A DNA stretch of 64,000 nucleotides from Paraburkholderia terricola (GCF_900142195.1 NZ_FRAB01000024.1:33825-97824); one strand, 5' to 3'; counted from the first letter of the stretch, positions 42,420 to 52,288 are shown. The notes: generated by a model not told the origin, from the letters alone. A program made the numbers and translations.

Positions 42420-43046
42420 ATGCGCAAGCTCATCGTTTCCGCTTTCATCAGTCTGGATGGCGTCATTCAATCGCCTGGCGGGCCGCGAGAAGATCCCAGC
42501 GGCGAATTCCGCCTCGGCGGCTGGATCGTTCCCTATGCGGACGAAGCCACCGGCCAACACTTGCACGACCTGCTCTCGCAGCCGTTCGACTTGCTGCTGG
42601 GGCGCCGCACCTACGACATATTCGCGTCGTATTGGCCGCGCATACCGGCCGATTCAAACAGCCGCGCCATCGCCGACCTGTTCAACAGCGTACCCAAGCA
42701 CGTGGCCACGCATCGATCCGACACCCTCGACTGGCAGAACAGTCATGCGCTGGAGGGCGAGCTTGCCGACGCGATACGCGCGCTCAAAGGTCGGCACGGC
42801 GCCAATCTGCTGACGTTTGGCAGCGGCGACATGGTGCGCCAACTGCTCGCGGCCGGTTTGATGGACGAGCTTCGGCTTCTGATTTATCCCGTCATGCTGG
42901 GGCGCGGCAAGCGCCTGTTCGGCGACGACGCGGCAGCGTCCGCGTTGACTCTGGCGCACTCGGCCAGCACCCCTCACGGCGTGCTGGTCACCCGCTACCT
43001 GCGCAACGGTGCGGTGCGCACAGGAACGTTCGAAGAAGTCGATTAA
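42420..43046 (+). CDS. Dihydrofolate reductase-fold protein (RibD C-terminal type)
   Basis: A 208-residue protein starting MRKLIVSAFISLDGVIQSPG, the DHFR/RibD C-terminal fold of small NADPH-dependent reductases. Typical segments are LLLGRRTYDIFASYWP near residue 58 and LLTFGSGDMVRQLL near residue 130 with the phosphate-binding glycines. LIYPVMLGRGKRLFGD lies near residue 155. AGGAG is seven bases before the ATG; the upstream in-frame start has none. These proteins are widespread and mostly uncharacterised. It stands alone between the GntR gene and the sensor pair. Confidence 0.85.
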   Translation: MRKLIVSAFISLDGVIQSPGGPREDPSGEFRLGGWIVPYADEATGQHLHDLLSQPFDLLLGRRTYDIFASYWPRIPADSNSRAIADLFNSVPKHVATHRSDTLDWQNSHALEGELADAIRALKGRHGANLLTFGSGDMVRQLLAAGLMDELRLLIYPVMLGRGKRLFGDDAAASALTLAHSASTPHGVLVTRYLRNGAVRTGTFEEVD

Positions 43047-43299
43047 CGCTCCGCGCAGCGAGAGCGCGCGTCCCGGCAAGCTGCCCGGAGGCACGAATCG
43101 CAGCCGTTTCACAGGCTTTTACTGGCGCTGCGCGCTCTGGCTGTCACCACGGCCAGGCGTCGTTTTGCTCGCCAACGCACGACCGACGCCATGCGGCCCG
43201 GGGTATAGTATGTCGTTCGCGGGGTCACGCTGCGGGCTGCATCTGGGTACATCTTCAACGGCGGGTCCAACGACCCCGATAGTGCCCTTGGGGAACAGC

Positions 43300-44436
43300 A
43301 TGAGGGGCTTGCTTCTGGCATTGGCATGCGTGTGTATGCCGTGGGTTGCCACGGCGCAGGGTGTGTTGCCGGCCCCCGTGTCCGCCGCCTCGGTCGTCGC
43401 CACGAGGGACTACCTGGAGGAAGCGAAGCGCGTTGTCGAAGCCGCGACGCAACCCGCCGCGCCCTGGAACGGGCCGCGCAAGGGACCGCGCGCCCAGGCC
43501 GGCAAATACATCGCCGTCGTCGCCGAGGATTTGCGCAACGGCGGCATCCTCGGCGTGGTCGACGGGGTGCTGGAGGCGGCCAAGGCCATCGGCTGGAGCG
43601 TGAAGATATTCGACAGCGGCGGCACCCCGAATCTGCGGCTCAAGATGCTGGCCAACGGGCTGGCAAGTCGTCCGGACGGGCTGATCATCGTCGGCGGCGA
43701 CGCACGCGCCCTGCTGCCCGGGCTGCAGCCGTTCGCGGAACGGGGCATCCCGATCGTCGGCTGGCATGTCGCGGCCCAGGCCGGACCCGTACCCGGCACG
43801 CCCGTGGCGATGAACGTATCGACAGATCCGCTCGAGGTCGCGCGCGTCACCGCGCTGGCAGCCATCGCGCAGTCCGGCGGGCATGCGGGAGCCGTCGTGT
43901 TCACCGACACCAATTTCGAGGTTGCGCAAGGCAAGGCGGATGCAATGGCTGCCGTCGTGCGCGCGTGCGGCGGCTGCACGTTGCTCGAAGTGCGCGACGT
44001 GGCGATCTCGCGCAATCAGGAACTGATGCCGGGCACGACACGCGCATTGCTCGCGCACTATGGCAAGCGCTGGACGCATGCGCTGGCGATCAACGACATC
44101 TACTTCGACTACGCCGCCCCGGTGCTGACCCAGGCCGGGCTATCGAACGCCGCCATGGTCATGCTCTCGGCCGGCGACGGCAGCGAGTCCGCCTTTCTGC
44201 GCATCCGGACGGGCACGTTCCAGACCGGCACGGTGGCCGAACCGCTGAACCTGCACGGCTGGCAGTTGATCGACGAGATGAACCGGCTCCTGGCCCGGGA
44301 AGCCGTCACGGGTTACGTGTTTCCGGTGCATCTCGTGACGGCGGACAACATCGCCGCGGACGGCGGCGACCGCCTGATCTACGACCCCGCCAACGGCTAT
44401 CGCGACATCTATCGCCGCATCTGGCAACGCCCGTGA
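43300..44436 (+). CDS. Periplasmic sugar-binding-like protein (TorT/RbsB fold)
   Basis: A 378-residue periplasmic-binding protein of the LacI/RbsB fold. The signal peptide is MRGLLLALACVCMPWVATAQ. The mature part has KYIAVVAEDLRNGGILGVVD near residue 69, the hinge-like LASRPDGLIIVGGD near residue 120, then IPIVGWHVAAQ and AINDIYFDYAAPVL near residue 263. Its stop overlaps the GTG start of a hybrid histidine kinase by four bases. It therefore most likely senses a ligand for that kinase, as TorT does for TorS, rather than serving an ABC transporter, none of whose genes are present. Confidence 0.85.
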   Translation: MRGLLLALACVCMPWVATAQGVLPAPVSAASVVATRDYLEEAKRVVEAATQPAAPWNGPRKGPRAQAGKYIAVVAEDLRNGGILGVVDGVLEAAKAIGWSVKIFDSGGTPNLRLKMLANGLASRPDGLIIVGGDARALLPGLQPFAERGIPIVGWHVAAQAGPVPGTPVAMNVSTDPLEVARVTALAAIAQSGGHAGAVVFTDTNFEVAQGKADAMAAVVRACGGCTLLEVRDVAISRNQELMPGTTRALLAHYGKRWTHALAINDIYFDYAAPVLTQAGLSNAAMVMLSAGDGSESAFLRIRTGTFQTGTVAEPLNLHGWQLIDEMNRLLAREAVTGYVFPVHLVTADNIAADGGDRLIYDPANGYRDIYRRIWQRP

Positions 44437-47267
44437 AACTACCGCTCCCACAGTCGCTCACCGCGCAATTCGCGCTCGTGGTTTCGTGCCTCGCGGCCCT
44501 GGTGGTCGTGGTCGGCGCCACGACCATCTATTCGTTGACCGGTTCGGCCTACGCGATCCGCCAGTTGGCCGAGCAGCGGCTGGCGCGCCTGGAGGATGCG
44601 CAGGGCCTCGCGCAGCACACCCTGATGATCGAACGCATGGCCTTGCAGTTGTCGAGCGACGATACCGTCGACGCCGTGCGCGAGACGCATCGGCACATCC
44701 TCGACGAGTTGTCCTCCTTCGATCGTCTGATGGACCGCGTGGCCTCCGCGACCACGGGCGAGGACGTCGGTGTCGACGCGCTCGCGCTGCGCCGATCGAG
44801 CCAGCACTTCCGCAACACGGTCAACATCGAGGCGCAGGTGCGCGAGACCGCGTTGAGCGCCAGCGCCACGCCGATGTCCGCCTCGCAGCCCGGCGCGTCG
44901 TTGGCGAGCCTGGACGACGATCTGCGCCGCCAGGCCGACACCCTCGCCGTCGCGGCGCGCCGGCAGTCGGACTATTTCACGCACAAGTACCGCGAAGCGG
45001 TGCAGGATCTGGCCGAGCACTCGGACCGCACGCGCAGATGGGTCATCGGCGAGGTTGCGATAAGCCTGCTGCTCGCCTGGCTGATTGCCAGCGCATTCCT
45101 CGGACGCCACGTCGTGGCGCGACTGCGCCAGGTCAGCCACTCGCTGCGGCACGGTGATGTCGACAGCGCGCAAGCCGGCGTGCCCGTGCACGGCGGCGAC
45201 GAAATTGCCGACATGGCGCGCGCGGTCGAGCAGTTCCTGGAAGACCGGCGCCAGCGCAGGCAAGCCGAGGACGCGCTGAAGGAACTCAATGCCGAACTGG
45301 AGGCGCGCGTCGCGCGACGCACGGCCGAACTCAGCACCGCGCTTGCGGGCCGGACCGCCGAGATCGTCGAACGTCAGCACGCGGAAGAGGCCGCGCGAGC
45401 AAGCGAGCACTTCCTGAACAGCATCGTCGAGCACATCCCGGACACGATCTTCGTCAAGGATGCGGCGACCCTGCGCTTCGTGCGCTTCAACAAGGCGGGA
45501 GAGCAACTGCTCGGCTACCGGCGCGAGGAACTCATCGGCAAGTCCGTCCACGACCTGTTTCCGGCGCGGGAGGCCAGTTTCTTCGCGCAGAAGGATCGTG
45601 CCGTGCTCGAGTCGCGGCAGATGATCGACGTGCCGGAGGAACTGGTTCACACGCGTCACGGAACGCGCCTCGTGCATACGATGAAGATCCCGATCGTCGA
45701 TGTGCACGGCGAACCGAAGTTCCTGCTCGGCATCTCGCGCGACATCACGGAGCACAAGCGCGCCGAAGAGGAACTGCGGCGCTATCGCGAGCACCTCGAG
45801 GACATGATCCGCGAACGAACGGCCGAACTGGCCGTCGCCAAGGAGCGCGCCGACGCGGCCAACCAGGCCAAGAGCGACTTTCTTGCGCACATGAGCCACG
45901 AACTGCGCACACCGTTGAACGGGATTCTCGGCTACGCGCAGATCCTCAAGCGCGACAAGAATTTCGATCAACGCCAGATCGACGGGCTCACGGTGATCCA
46001 GCGCAGCGGCGAATACCTGCTCGCGCTCATCAACGACATCCTGGATATGGCCAAGATCGACGCCGCGAGGGTGGAGCTCAACATGTCCGATATTCCGCTC
46101 GACCGGTTCATCAACTTCGTTGCCGAGACGATCCGGGTGAAGGCAACGGAAAAGGGCCTGGCCTTCGCGCTTGAAATGCCACCTGATCTTCCCGCGGGCG
46201 TACGAGTCGACGAAAAACGCTTGCGCCAGGTGCTGCTCAACCTGCTCTCGAATGCAATCCGCTTTACCGACGAGGGAAGCGTGCGTCTATGCGTCGGTTT
46301 CTCCCCGCCGGGGCGGCTGCGTTTCGAAGTGCGGGACACGGGCATCGGCATAGACCGGGAACATCTGGAGGCGATCTTCCGGGCTTTCGAGCAAGTGGGC
46401 GACGTTTCGCATCGGCATGGCGGCACGGGGCTGGGTCTCGCCATCAGCCGGCAGCTCGTGCGCTTGATGGGCGGCGAGATCCACGTCGAAAGCCGCCGCG
46501 GTGCTGGCAGCACTTTCTGGTTCGAACTGGACGTGCCGGTGGTTGCGCCCATCGCGGCTGTCGTCCCGCCCGAGTGGGCGGCAAGCGGCTACAAGGGGCC
46601 GCGCAAGACTGTGCTGGTCGTGGATGATGTGGCGGAAAACCGTGCCGTGGCCGTCGATATGCTCGGCCAGTTCGGATTCGACATGGCCGAGGCCGGCAAT
46701 GGACTGGAAGCCCTGGAGAAAGCCAAAGCGCTGCGGCCGGCGCTCGTCCTGATGGATGTCGTCATGCCGGGGATGGACGGGCTGGAAGTCACGCGCCGCC
46801 TGCGCCAGATGCCGGAGTTCCGCGATCTGCCCATCGTCGCGGTTTCCGCCAGCGCATCGAGGACCGATGCGGCGGAAAGCCTGGCAGCCGGTGCGAACGC
46901 CTTTCTGCCAAAGCCGATCGGCTTCAGCGGGCTGTTGTCACAGCTCGCGGCCCTCCTGAAGATCGAGTGGTGTGACGAGGTTCCGAATACGCGGGCCATT
47001 GCATCGGGACGAACGACAGTACCTGCCGCCGACTCCGCCGCCGAGGCGTTGATCGTGCCACCGCCCGAGGAGGTCGAAGCGCTGCACTACCTGGCGCGAC
47101 TCGGCGACATGCGTGCCATCGCGCAACACGCCGCGCACCTGATTGAACTCGACGAGCGCTATCGCCCTTTCGCCGATCACCTTTGCCAGTTGGCGAAGAA
47201 CTACCAGTCCAAGGCGATCCTTCGTTTCATCGAGCAATACAGAGCCGCCGTTGGGACGTCTGAGTGA
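44433..47267 (+). CDS. Hybrid sensor histidine kinase with HAMP, PAS and receiver domains
   Basis: A 944-residue membrane kinase starting with GTG at 44433, inside the stop codon of the binding-protein gene. Order: membrane helix near residues 12-35, periplasmic helical sensor to about 200, second membrane helix near 205-228, HAMP to about 280, coiled coil, and PAS/PAC from about 325 (HIPDTIFVKDAATLRFVRFN). HisKA with the phosphorylated His in HMSHELRTPLNGILGYAQIL is near residue 485. The ATPase has DTGIGIDREHLEAIFRAFEQ and GTGLGLAISR near 640-675. The receiver has LVVDDVAENRA and Asp in LVLMDVVMPGMDGLEV near 770. About 100 further residues contain no obvious HPt histidine motif. No separate response regulator gene is adjacent, so the output partner is elsewhere or the receiver acts alone. 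Confidence 0.92.
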   Translation: MKLPLPQSLTAQFALVVSCLAALVVVVGATTIYSLTGSAYAIRQLAEQRLARLEDAQGLAQHTLMIERMALQLSSDDTVDAVRETHRHILDELSSFDRLMDRVASATTGEDVGVDALALRRSSQHFRNTVNIEAQVRETALSASATPMSASQPGASLASLDDDLRRQADTLAVAARRQSDYFTHKYREAVQDLAEHSDRTRRWVIGEVAISLLLAWLIASAFLGRHVVARLRQVSHSLRHGDVDSAQAGVPVHGGDEIADMARAVEQFLEDRRQRRQAEDALKELNAELEARVARRTAELSTALAGRTAEIVERQHAEEAARASEHFLNSIVEHIPDTIFVKDAATLRFVRFNKAGEQLLGYRREELIGKSVHDLFPAREASFFAQKDRAVLESRQMIDVPEELVHTRHGTRLVHTMKIPIVDVHGEPKFLLGISRDITEHKRAEEELRRYREHLEDMIRERTAELAVAKERADAANQAKSDFLAHMSHELRTPLNGILGYAQILKRDKNFDQRQIDGLTVIQRSGEYLLALINDILDMAKIDAARVELNMSDIPLDRFINFVAETIRVKATEKGLAFALEMPPDLPAGVRVDEKRLRQVLLNLLSNAIRFTDEGSVRLCVGFSPPGRLRFEVRDTGIGIDREHLEAIFRAFEQVGDVSHRHGGTGLGLAISRQLVRLMGGEIHVESRRGAGSTFWFELDVPVVAPIAAVVPPEWAASGYKGPRKTVLVVDDVAENRAVAVDMLGQFGFDMAEAGNGLEALEKAKALRPALVLMDVVMPGMDGLEVTRRLRQMPEFRDLPIVAVSASASRTDAAESLAAGANAFLPKPIGFSGLLSQLAALLKIEWCDEVPNTRAIASGRTTVPAADSAAEALIVPPPEEVEALHYLARLGDMRAIAQHAAHLIELDERYRPFADHLCQLAKNYQSKAILRFIEQYRAAVGTSE

Positions 47268-47420
47268 GAATCGTGGAGCGTGCTTGATGGGCCGTGAGGT
47301 AATGACGGGCATCGTCTCGCCTGTAGACCGTCATGCTGTGCTTTCAACGCGGTAACGCAACGTGGATATGGAAGCGTCTCATGCGCCTTGAAGGCGGCTC
47401 GAATTTCAGGCGCCAATGAA

Positions 47421-47451
47421 AAAGCCGCAACGCCTTTCGGCGTGCGGCTTT
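47421..47451 (-). terminator. Terminator after tRNA-Pro
   Basis: AAAGCCGC (47421-47428) with GCGGCTTT (47444-47451) and inner ACGCC/GGCGT form a long stem with one bulged A. On the minus strand it is followed by TTTTTCATT. It lies seven bases beyond the tRNA-Pro CCA end. Confidence 0.9.
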
Positions 47452-47452
47452 G

Positions 47453-47534
<82 letters not shown>

Positions 47535-47597
47535 AACAGCAAGAAATTATAACAGACACTTTATTCGATTAGAACCGCCGCACACCAACAAAGCGAC

Positions 47598-48011
47598 CTA
47601 GCGACCCAACAGGTCGATCACCTGCAGCAATTCCTTGCGCAACTGCTCGACATCAACCGTGGGGGTGGCTGTTGCCGCTGCCGGCATCGCGACGCCCTCG
47701 CCTTCTCCGACCATCTCCGCCGACGCAGCGTGTGCCCCACCACCATGTGAGTCGAGCCGGTTGCGCGCACCGTTGATCGTGAAGCCCTGCTCGTACAACA
47801 ACTCACGAATCCGCCGGATCAACAGCACCTCATGATGCTGATAGTACCGGCGATTGCCGCGCCGCTTGACCGGCCTCAACTGCGTGAACTCCTGCTCCCA
47901 ATAGCGCAGCACATGCGGTTTCACGCCGCACAGTTCGCTAACTTCACCGATGGTGAAGTAGCGCTTCGCCGGAATCGGAGGCAAGACGACTTTTTCGATC
48001 GTCGCTGTCAT
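47598..48011 (-). CDS. MerR-family transcriptional regulator
   Basis: A 137-residue protein with a MerR winged helix at residues about 15-85: KRYFTIGEVSELCGVKPHVL followed by RYWEQEFTQLRPVKRRGNRR. The C-terminal part is short and Ala-rich, without the cysteines of metal-sensing MerR proteins, so the effector is unknown. Its place directly after ihfA is conserved across Betaproteobacteria, which argues for co-transcription with the pheST-ihfA block. A regulated target is not evident in the window. Confidence 0.9.
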   Translation of the reverse strand: MTATIEKVVLPPIPAKRYFTIGEVSELCGVKPHVLRYWEQEFTQLRPVKRRGNRRYYQHHEVLLIRRIRELLYEQGFTINGARNRLDSHGGGAHAASAEMVGEGEGVAMPAAATATPTVDVEQLRKELLQVIDLLGR

Positions 48012-48057
48012 CGTCAGTTAGCCGTCGTGGTGGGTTGCGCAGGAACGCGCCAGTCGA

Positions 48058-48468
48058 TCAGCGCGTGAAGCTCGCTTCAGCGCCGTTCTCGACCAGTGCC
48101 TTCAGCTTTTGACTTGCATGAAACGTCACAACGCGGCGCGCGGCGATTGGAATCGCCTCGCCGGTCTTCGGGTTTCTGCCGGGACGCTGGGGTTTGTCGC
48201 GCAACTGAAAGTTGCCGAACCCGGACAGCTTCACGCTGTCGCCACTCTCCAGCGCGTCGCGAATCACTTCGAAGAACGCCTCGACCATGTCTTTCGCTTC
48301 CCGCTTGTTGAGCCCGACATTGTCGAACAGCAACTCGGCAAGTTCCGCCTTGGTGAGCGTGGGCGTTTCGGTGGAAACGGCCGCGGGTGATGTCGGAATA
48401 TCGCGAATCATGGCGCTGCGTTGCGCCGTAAGAAGGGCTTCGAAATCACTCGAGTTCATTTCATTCAT
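48058..48468 (-). CDS. ihfA: Integration host factor alpha subunit
   Basis: IhfA pairs with IhfB to bend DNA in transcription, recombination and replication. The 136-residue form here has an extension of about 35 residues before the conserved TLTKAELAELLFDNVGLNKR, as is usual in Burkholderia relatives. The HU/IHF arm shows GNFQLRDKPQRPGRNPKTGE with the DNA-intercalating proline, and the C-terminus is ASQKLKALVENGAE. The start MNEMNSSDFEALL at 48468 was preferred to an in-frame start seven codons upstream. It follows pheT by 69 bases, as in most proteobacteria. Confidence 0.94.
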   Translation of the reverse strand: MNEMNSSDFEALLTAQRSAMIRDIPTSPAAVSTETPTLTKAELAELLFDNVGLNKREAKDMVEAFFEVIRDALESGDSVKLSGFGNFQLRDKPQRPGRNPKTGEAIPIAARRVVTFHASQKLKALVENGAEASFTR

Positions 48469-48537
48469 ATCTATCAAATGGCGCGCCAAGCAGAAACAGA
48501 AGTTGCGGAAAAATGCCGTGCAAATATTAAATGCGGG

Positions 48538-50973
48538 TTATCCACGCAACCTTGCGCCAAATGCTCGAGCCAGACGTTCCACCAGAGTTTGAATGGCCAG
48601 ATCGACCGTTTCATCCTGAAGGGTTCCGCCAGTATCTTGCAAGGTCACACGGAACGCAAGGCTTTTCTCGTGCGCGGCCAGACCACCGGAAGTGTTTGAT
48701 TTTGGACGGAATTCGTCGAAAATTGCAACCCTCTGAACGGTCTTGCAGGCCTCTTCCGATTGCGCTTTCCCAAGCTCGTCCAGCAGCGCCTGAACCTCGA
48801 TTTTCTGGTCGACGACCACCGCGATATCGCGACGCACCGGTGGGAATTTAGACACTTCCACCGGCGTGGGCAATACCCGCTGCATTAATGCGTCCGCTTC
48901 GATTTCAAACAGAATCGGCGCATGCGGCAATTCATATTTCTGCATCCAGCGCGGATGCAATTCACCAATCCAGCCGACTGCGCGTCCATTCAGTTCGATA
49001 CGCGCGCAGCGGCCCGGATGCAATGCCGGATGCTCCGCTTTCACGAAGCGCGCCACTGCTGGCGCGAGCACCGCTTCGAGATCAGCCTTCACATCGAAGT
49101 AATCGACCGTGCGCGTGGACGCGCCCCACTGCTCCTCGAGCGCGGCGCCGTATGCGAGCGCGCCGATCATTTTCGGCTGCGCGAAACCTTCGACCGTCAA
49201 TTCGCCCGCTTTGATCGACGGATCATGCAGGAACACGCGGCCGGCTTCGAACACGCGCACGCGGTCGGCCGCGCGGCGGTTCAGGTTGGTCCGCAGCACG
49301 TGGATCAGGCTGCCGAACAGCGTGGTGCGCATGACCGACAACTGGCTTGCAATCGGATTCAGCAGACGAACCGGTTTGTCGTTGCCGGCGAAGTCCTGCT
49401 CCCACTCGGCGTCCACGAAACTGAAGTTGATCGTTTCCGCGTAATCGCGCGCGGCGAGCGCGTGACGGAGCACGTGGATCGAGCGCTGCGTTTCATGGGT
49501 CGCGCGCATTTCGCTGGTGGCGACCGGCGGACGCGCCGGGATCTTTTCGAAGCCGTAGATACGCGCGACTTCTTCGATCAGATCTTCTTCGATTTCAATG
49601 TCGAAGCGGTACGACGGCGGCATCACCGAGAACGTATCGCCCTCGCGTTCGAACGTGAGGCCGAGGCGCGTGAAAATCCGCGCGATTTCGTCCGCGTCGA
49701 TCTTGATGCCGATGATGCGATTCGCGCGCGAGACGCGCATCTTCACAGGCTCGCGCTGGGGCACATTGACGATCTGATCGTCGACCGGGCCGGCTTGCCC
49801 GCCGCAGATATCGAGGATCAGTTGCGTGATGCGCTCGATGTGCTCGACCGTGGTCGCGTAATCGACGCCGCGCTCGAAGCGGTGGCCCGCGTCGGTGGAA
49901 AAGTTGTACTTGCGCGAGCGGCCGCGAATGCTGTCCGGCCACCAGAACGCGGCTTCCAGATAGATGTTGGTCGTGTCGAGCGTGACGGCGGTGCTGTCGC
50001 CGCCCATGATGCCGGCGAGACTCTCGATATGCTGTTCGTCGGCAATCACGCCGACGCTTTCGTCGAGTTCGACCGTGTTGCCGTTCAAGAGCTTGAGCGT
50101 TTCGCCCTTGCGGCCCCAACGCACGTCCATGCCGCCGTGGATTTTGTCGAGGTCGAACACGTGCGACGGACGGCCGAGTTCGAGCATCACATAGTTCGAG
50201 ATGTCGACGAGCGCGGAGATGCTGCGCTGGCCTGAACGTTCGAGGCGCTCGACCATCCAGTGCGGCGACTTCGCGCGTGCGTTCACGCCACGGATCACGC
50301 GGCCCGAGAAGCGGCCGCACAGATCAGGCGCCGAAATTTTCACAGGCAGCGTTTCGTTGAGCTGGACAGGCGCCGGCTTGATCTCGAGCGGGCGCAACGG
50401 CGCACCGGTAATCGCCGAGGTCTCGCGCGCCACGCCAAACACCGACAGACAGTCGGCCTTGTTCGGCGTCAGCTTGATTTCGAAGACCGTGTCGTCGAGA
50501 TTGAGCGTCTCGCGGATGTCCTGGCCGATCGGCGTATCTTCCGGCAGGATCATCAGGCCGCTATGGTCTTCCGAGAGCTTCAGTTCGCGTGCGGAGCACA
50601 GCATGCCCTGGCTTTCCACGCCGCGCAGTTTCGAGAGCTTGATCGCGAACGGCGCGCCGCCCGCTTCGGCTGGCGGCAATTGCGCGCCCACCAGCGCGAC
50701 CGGCACCTTGATGCCCGGCGCGACATTCGGCGCGCCACATACGATGTTCAGCGTTTCGCCGGTGCCGGCATTGACCTGACACACGTTGAGCTTATCCGCG
50801 TCCGGGTGCTTGACGACTTCCAGCACCTGGCCCACGACGATCTTCGAGGTCGGCGGCGCGGCCGGCCGCAGGTCTTCGACTTCGAGACCCGCCATCGTCA
50901 ACGCGTGCGACAGTTCATCGGTCGTGAGTTGCGGATCGACAAAAGTTCTCAGCCAGGATTCCGGGAATTGCAT
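48538..50973 (-). CDS. pheT: Phenylalanyl-tRNA synthetase beta subunit
   Basis: PheT forms the alpha2-beta2 synthetase with PheS and charges tRNA-Phe. It also edits mischarged Tyr-tRNA in its B3/B4 region. The 811-residue protein starts MQFPESWLRTFVDPQLTTDE. An EMAP/OB domain follows (VVGQVLEVVKHPDADKLNVC near residue 45), then B3/B4 and B5 domains, and a C-terminal anticodon-binding domain with FPPVRRDIAVVVDQKIE near residue 710. Length and order are standard. It lies about 143 bases downstream of pheS. Confidence 0.97.
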   Translation of the reverse strand: MQFPESWLRTFVDPQLTTDELSHALTMAGLEVEDLRPAAPPTSKIVVGQVLEVVKHPDADKLNVCQVNAGTGETLNIVCGAPNVAPGIKVPVALVGAQLPPAEAGGAPFAIKLSKLRGVESQGMLCSARELKLSEDHSGLMILPEDTPIGQDIRETLNLDDTVFEIKLTPNKADCLSVFGVARETSAITGAPLRPLEIKPAPVQLNETLPVKISAPDLCGRFSGRVIRGVNARAKSPHWMVERLERSGQRSISALVDISNYVMLELGRPSHVFDLDKIHGGMDVRWGRKGETLKLLNGNTVELDESVGVIADEQHIESLAGIMGGDSTAVTLDTTNIYLEAAFWWPDSIRGRSRKYNFSTDAGHRFERGVDYATTVEHIERITQLILDICGGQAGPVDDQIVNVPQREPVKMRVSRANRIIGIKIDADEIARIFTRLGLTFEREGDTFSVMPPSYRFDIEIEEDLIEEVARIYGFEKIPARPPVATSEMRATHETQRSIHVLRHALAARDYAETINFSFVDAEWEQDFAGNDKPVRLLNPIASQLSVMRTTLFGSLIHVLRTNLNRRAADRVRVFEAGRVFLHDPSIKAGELTVEGFAQPKMIGALAYGAALEEQWGASTRTVDYFDVKADLEAVLAPAVARFVKAEHPALHPGRCARIELNGRAVGWIGELHPRWMQKYELPHAPILFEIEADALMQRVLPTPVEVSKFPPVRRDIAVVVDQKIEVQALLDELGKAQSEEACKTVQRVAIFDEFRPKSNTSGGLAAHEKSLAFRVTLQDTGGTLQDETVDLAIQTLVERLARAFGARLRG

Positions 50974-51116
50974 GGTTCTGTGTACGTTCTGATCAGGTTA
51001 GGTCCACGTCCGGCGGTGCGCTTGATCGAGTGATTCATCCACACTGCCGGGGACGCTGGCGGCATGCACTGTGTGCGGTGCCGCGCTCTATGCTTGTCGC
51101 GTTCGTACGCGCCGGT

Positions 51117-52130
51117 TCACGCAAATTGGCGCAGGAAACGCAGATCGTTCTCGAAGAACAGACGCAGATCCTGCACGCCGTAACGCAACATCGTGAGCCG
51201 TTCGAGCCCGCTGCCGAAAGCAAATCCGATGTAGCGCTCGGGGTCCAGACCCATGTTGCGGATCACCGTGGGGTGAACCTGGCCTGAGCCCGAAATCTCG
51301 AGCCACTTGCCGGCATTCTTGCCCGTTTCGAACAGCATATCGATTTCGGCCGACGGTTCCGTGAACGGAAAATACGACGGACGGAAGCGCACGAGAATAT
51401 CGTCGCGCTCGAAGAATTTTTTCAGGAAGTCGGTATAGACGCCCTTCAGGTCCGCGAAACTGATGTTCTCGTCGATCCACAGACCTTCGACCTGGTTGAA
51501 CATCGGCGAATGCGTTGCATCGCTATCCACGCGATATGTACGGCCCGGCACGATCACCTTGATCGGTGGCGTGTTGGTGCGCGCGTAGCGCACCTGCATC
51601 GGGCTCGTATGCGTGCGCAGCAGCAGTTGGCGGCCGTCGGCATCCTTGCCGTCGACGTAGAAAGTGTCCTGCATGGAACGCGCCGGATGGTTTTCCGGGC
51701 TGTTCAGCGAGGTGAAGTTGTACCAGTCGGTTTCGATTTCGGGGCCATCGGCCACGTCGAATCCGATCGTACGAAAAATCTGTTCGACGCGCTCCCATGT
51801 GCGCATCACCGGGTGCAGGCTGCCGGCTCCGGTGCCGCGACCGGGCAGCGTGACGTCAATGGCTTCAGCGGCGAGACGCTGATTCAGCAACGCGTCGGCC
51901 AGCGCCTGACGGCGCGCCGTCAACGCGGCTTCCACTTGTTGCTTGACGAGGTTGATCCGTGCGCCTTCAGCCTTGCGCGTTTCAGGATCGAGTTTGCCAA
52001 GGCCCTTCAACAATTCGGTCAGCGCACCCGATTTACCGAGAAAGCGGGCTTTCTCGTTCTCGAGGGTGGTGACGTCGGAGGCTTCTGCGAAGGCTTTTTG
52101 CGCGTCGGCGACAATCTGGTCCAGATCCAT
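51117..52130 (-). CDS. pheS: Phenylalanyl-tRNA synthetase alpha subunit
   Basis: A 337-residue class II synthetase subunit starting MDLDQIVADAQKAFAEASDV, a coiled-coil N-terminus. It shows motif 2 around LLRTHTSPMQVRYART near residue 175 and motif 3 in GFAFGSGLERLTMLRYGV near residue 308. The GSLHPV segment near residue 110 binds ATP in relatives. The ATG at 52130 fits family length; the frame continues 19 codons upstream without support. It is preceded by a terminator hairpin at 52186-52217 that could attenuate readthrough from rplT. Confidence 0.96.
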   Translation of the reverse strand: MDLDQIVADAQKAFAEASDVTTLENEKARFLGKSGALTELLKGLGKLDPETRKAEGARINLVKQQVEAALTARRQALADALLNQRLAAEAIDVTLPGRGTGAGSLHPVMRTWERVEQIFRTIGFDVADGPEIETDWYNFTSLNSPENHPARSMQDTFYVDGKDADGRQLLLRTHTSPMQVRYARTNTPPIKVIVPGRTYRVDSDATHSPMFNQVEGLWIDENISFADLKGVYTDFLKKFFERDDILVRFRPSYFPFTEPSAEIDMLFETGKNAGKWLEISGSGQVHPTVIRNMGLDPERYIGFAFGSGLERLTMLRYGVQDLRLFFENDLRFLRQFA

Positions 52131-52185
52131 TGATCCCATCATTTCAACGTCAGTGTTCAATCGATGCAAAACTGGTTCTACCAAC

Positions 52186-52234
52186 AAAAACGGGGCTCGG
52201 TGAGGAGCCCCGTTTTTGCTGCAGCGTCACCGAG
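52186..52234 (-). promoter_or_regulatory. Terminator and possible antiterminator upstream of pheS
   Basis: CGGGGCTC (52191-52198) pairs with GAGCCCCG (52205-52212), flanked by AAAAA and TTTTT, giving a 13-bp symmetrical terminator between rplT and pheS. Upstream in the RNA, CTCGGTGA (52234-52227) is complementary to TCACCGAG (52203-52196), which spans loop and stem of that terminator. The alternative pairing would break it. There is no convincing Phe-rich leader peptide, so the signal is unclear. Confidence 0.6.
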
Positions 52235-52288
52235 ACTACCGGATGTTCGCTGCAACGAACCACGCAGTGTTAATTGCCCAAAGCGCAA

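Noticed and set aside
43326..44432. Upstream in-frame extension of the hybrid kinase
   Set aside because: The extension is Arg/Gly-rich noise antiparallel to nothing and overlaps the binding-protein gene. The GTG at 44433 directly precedes a hydrophobic membrane helix.
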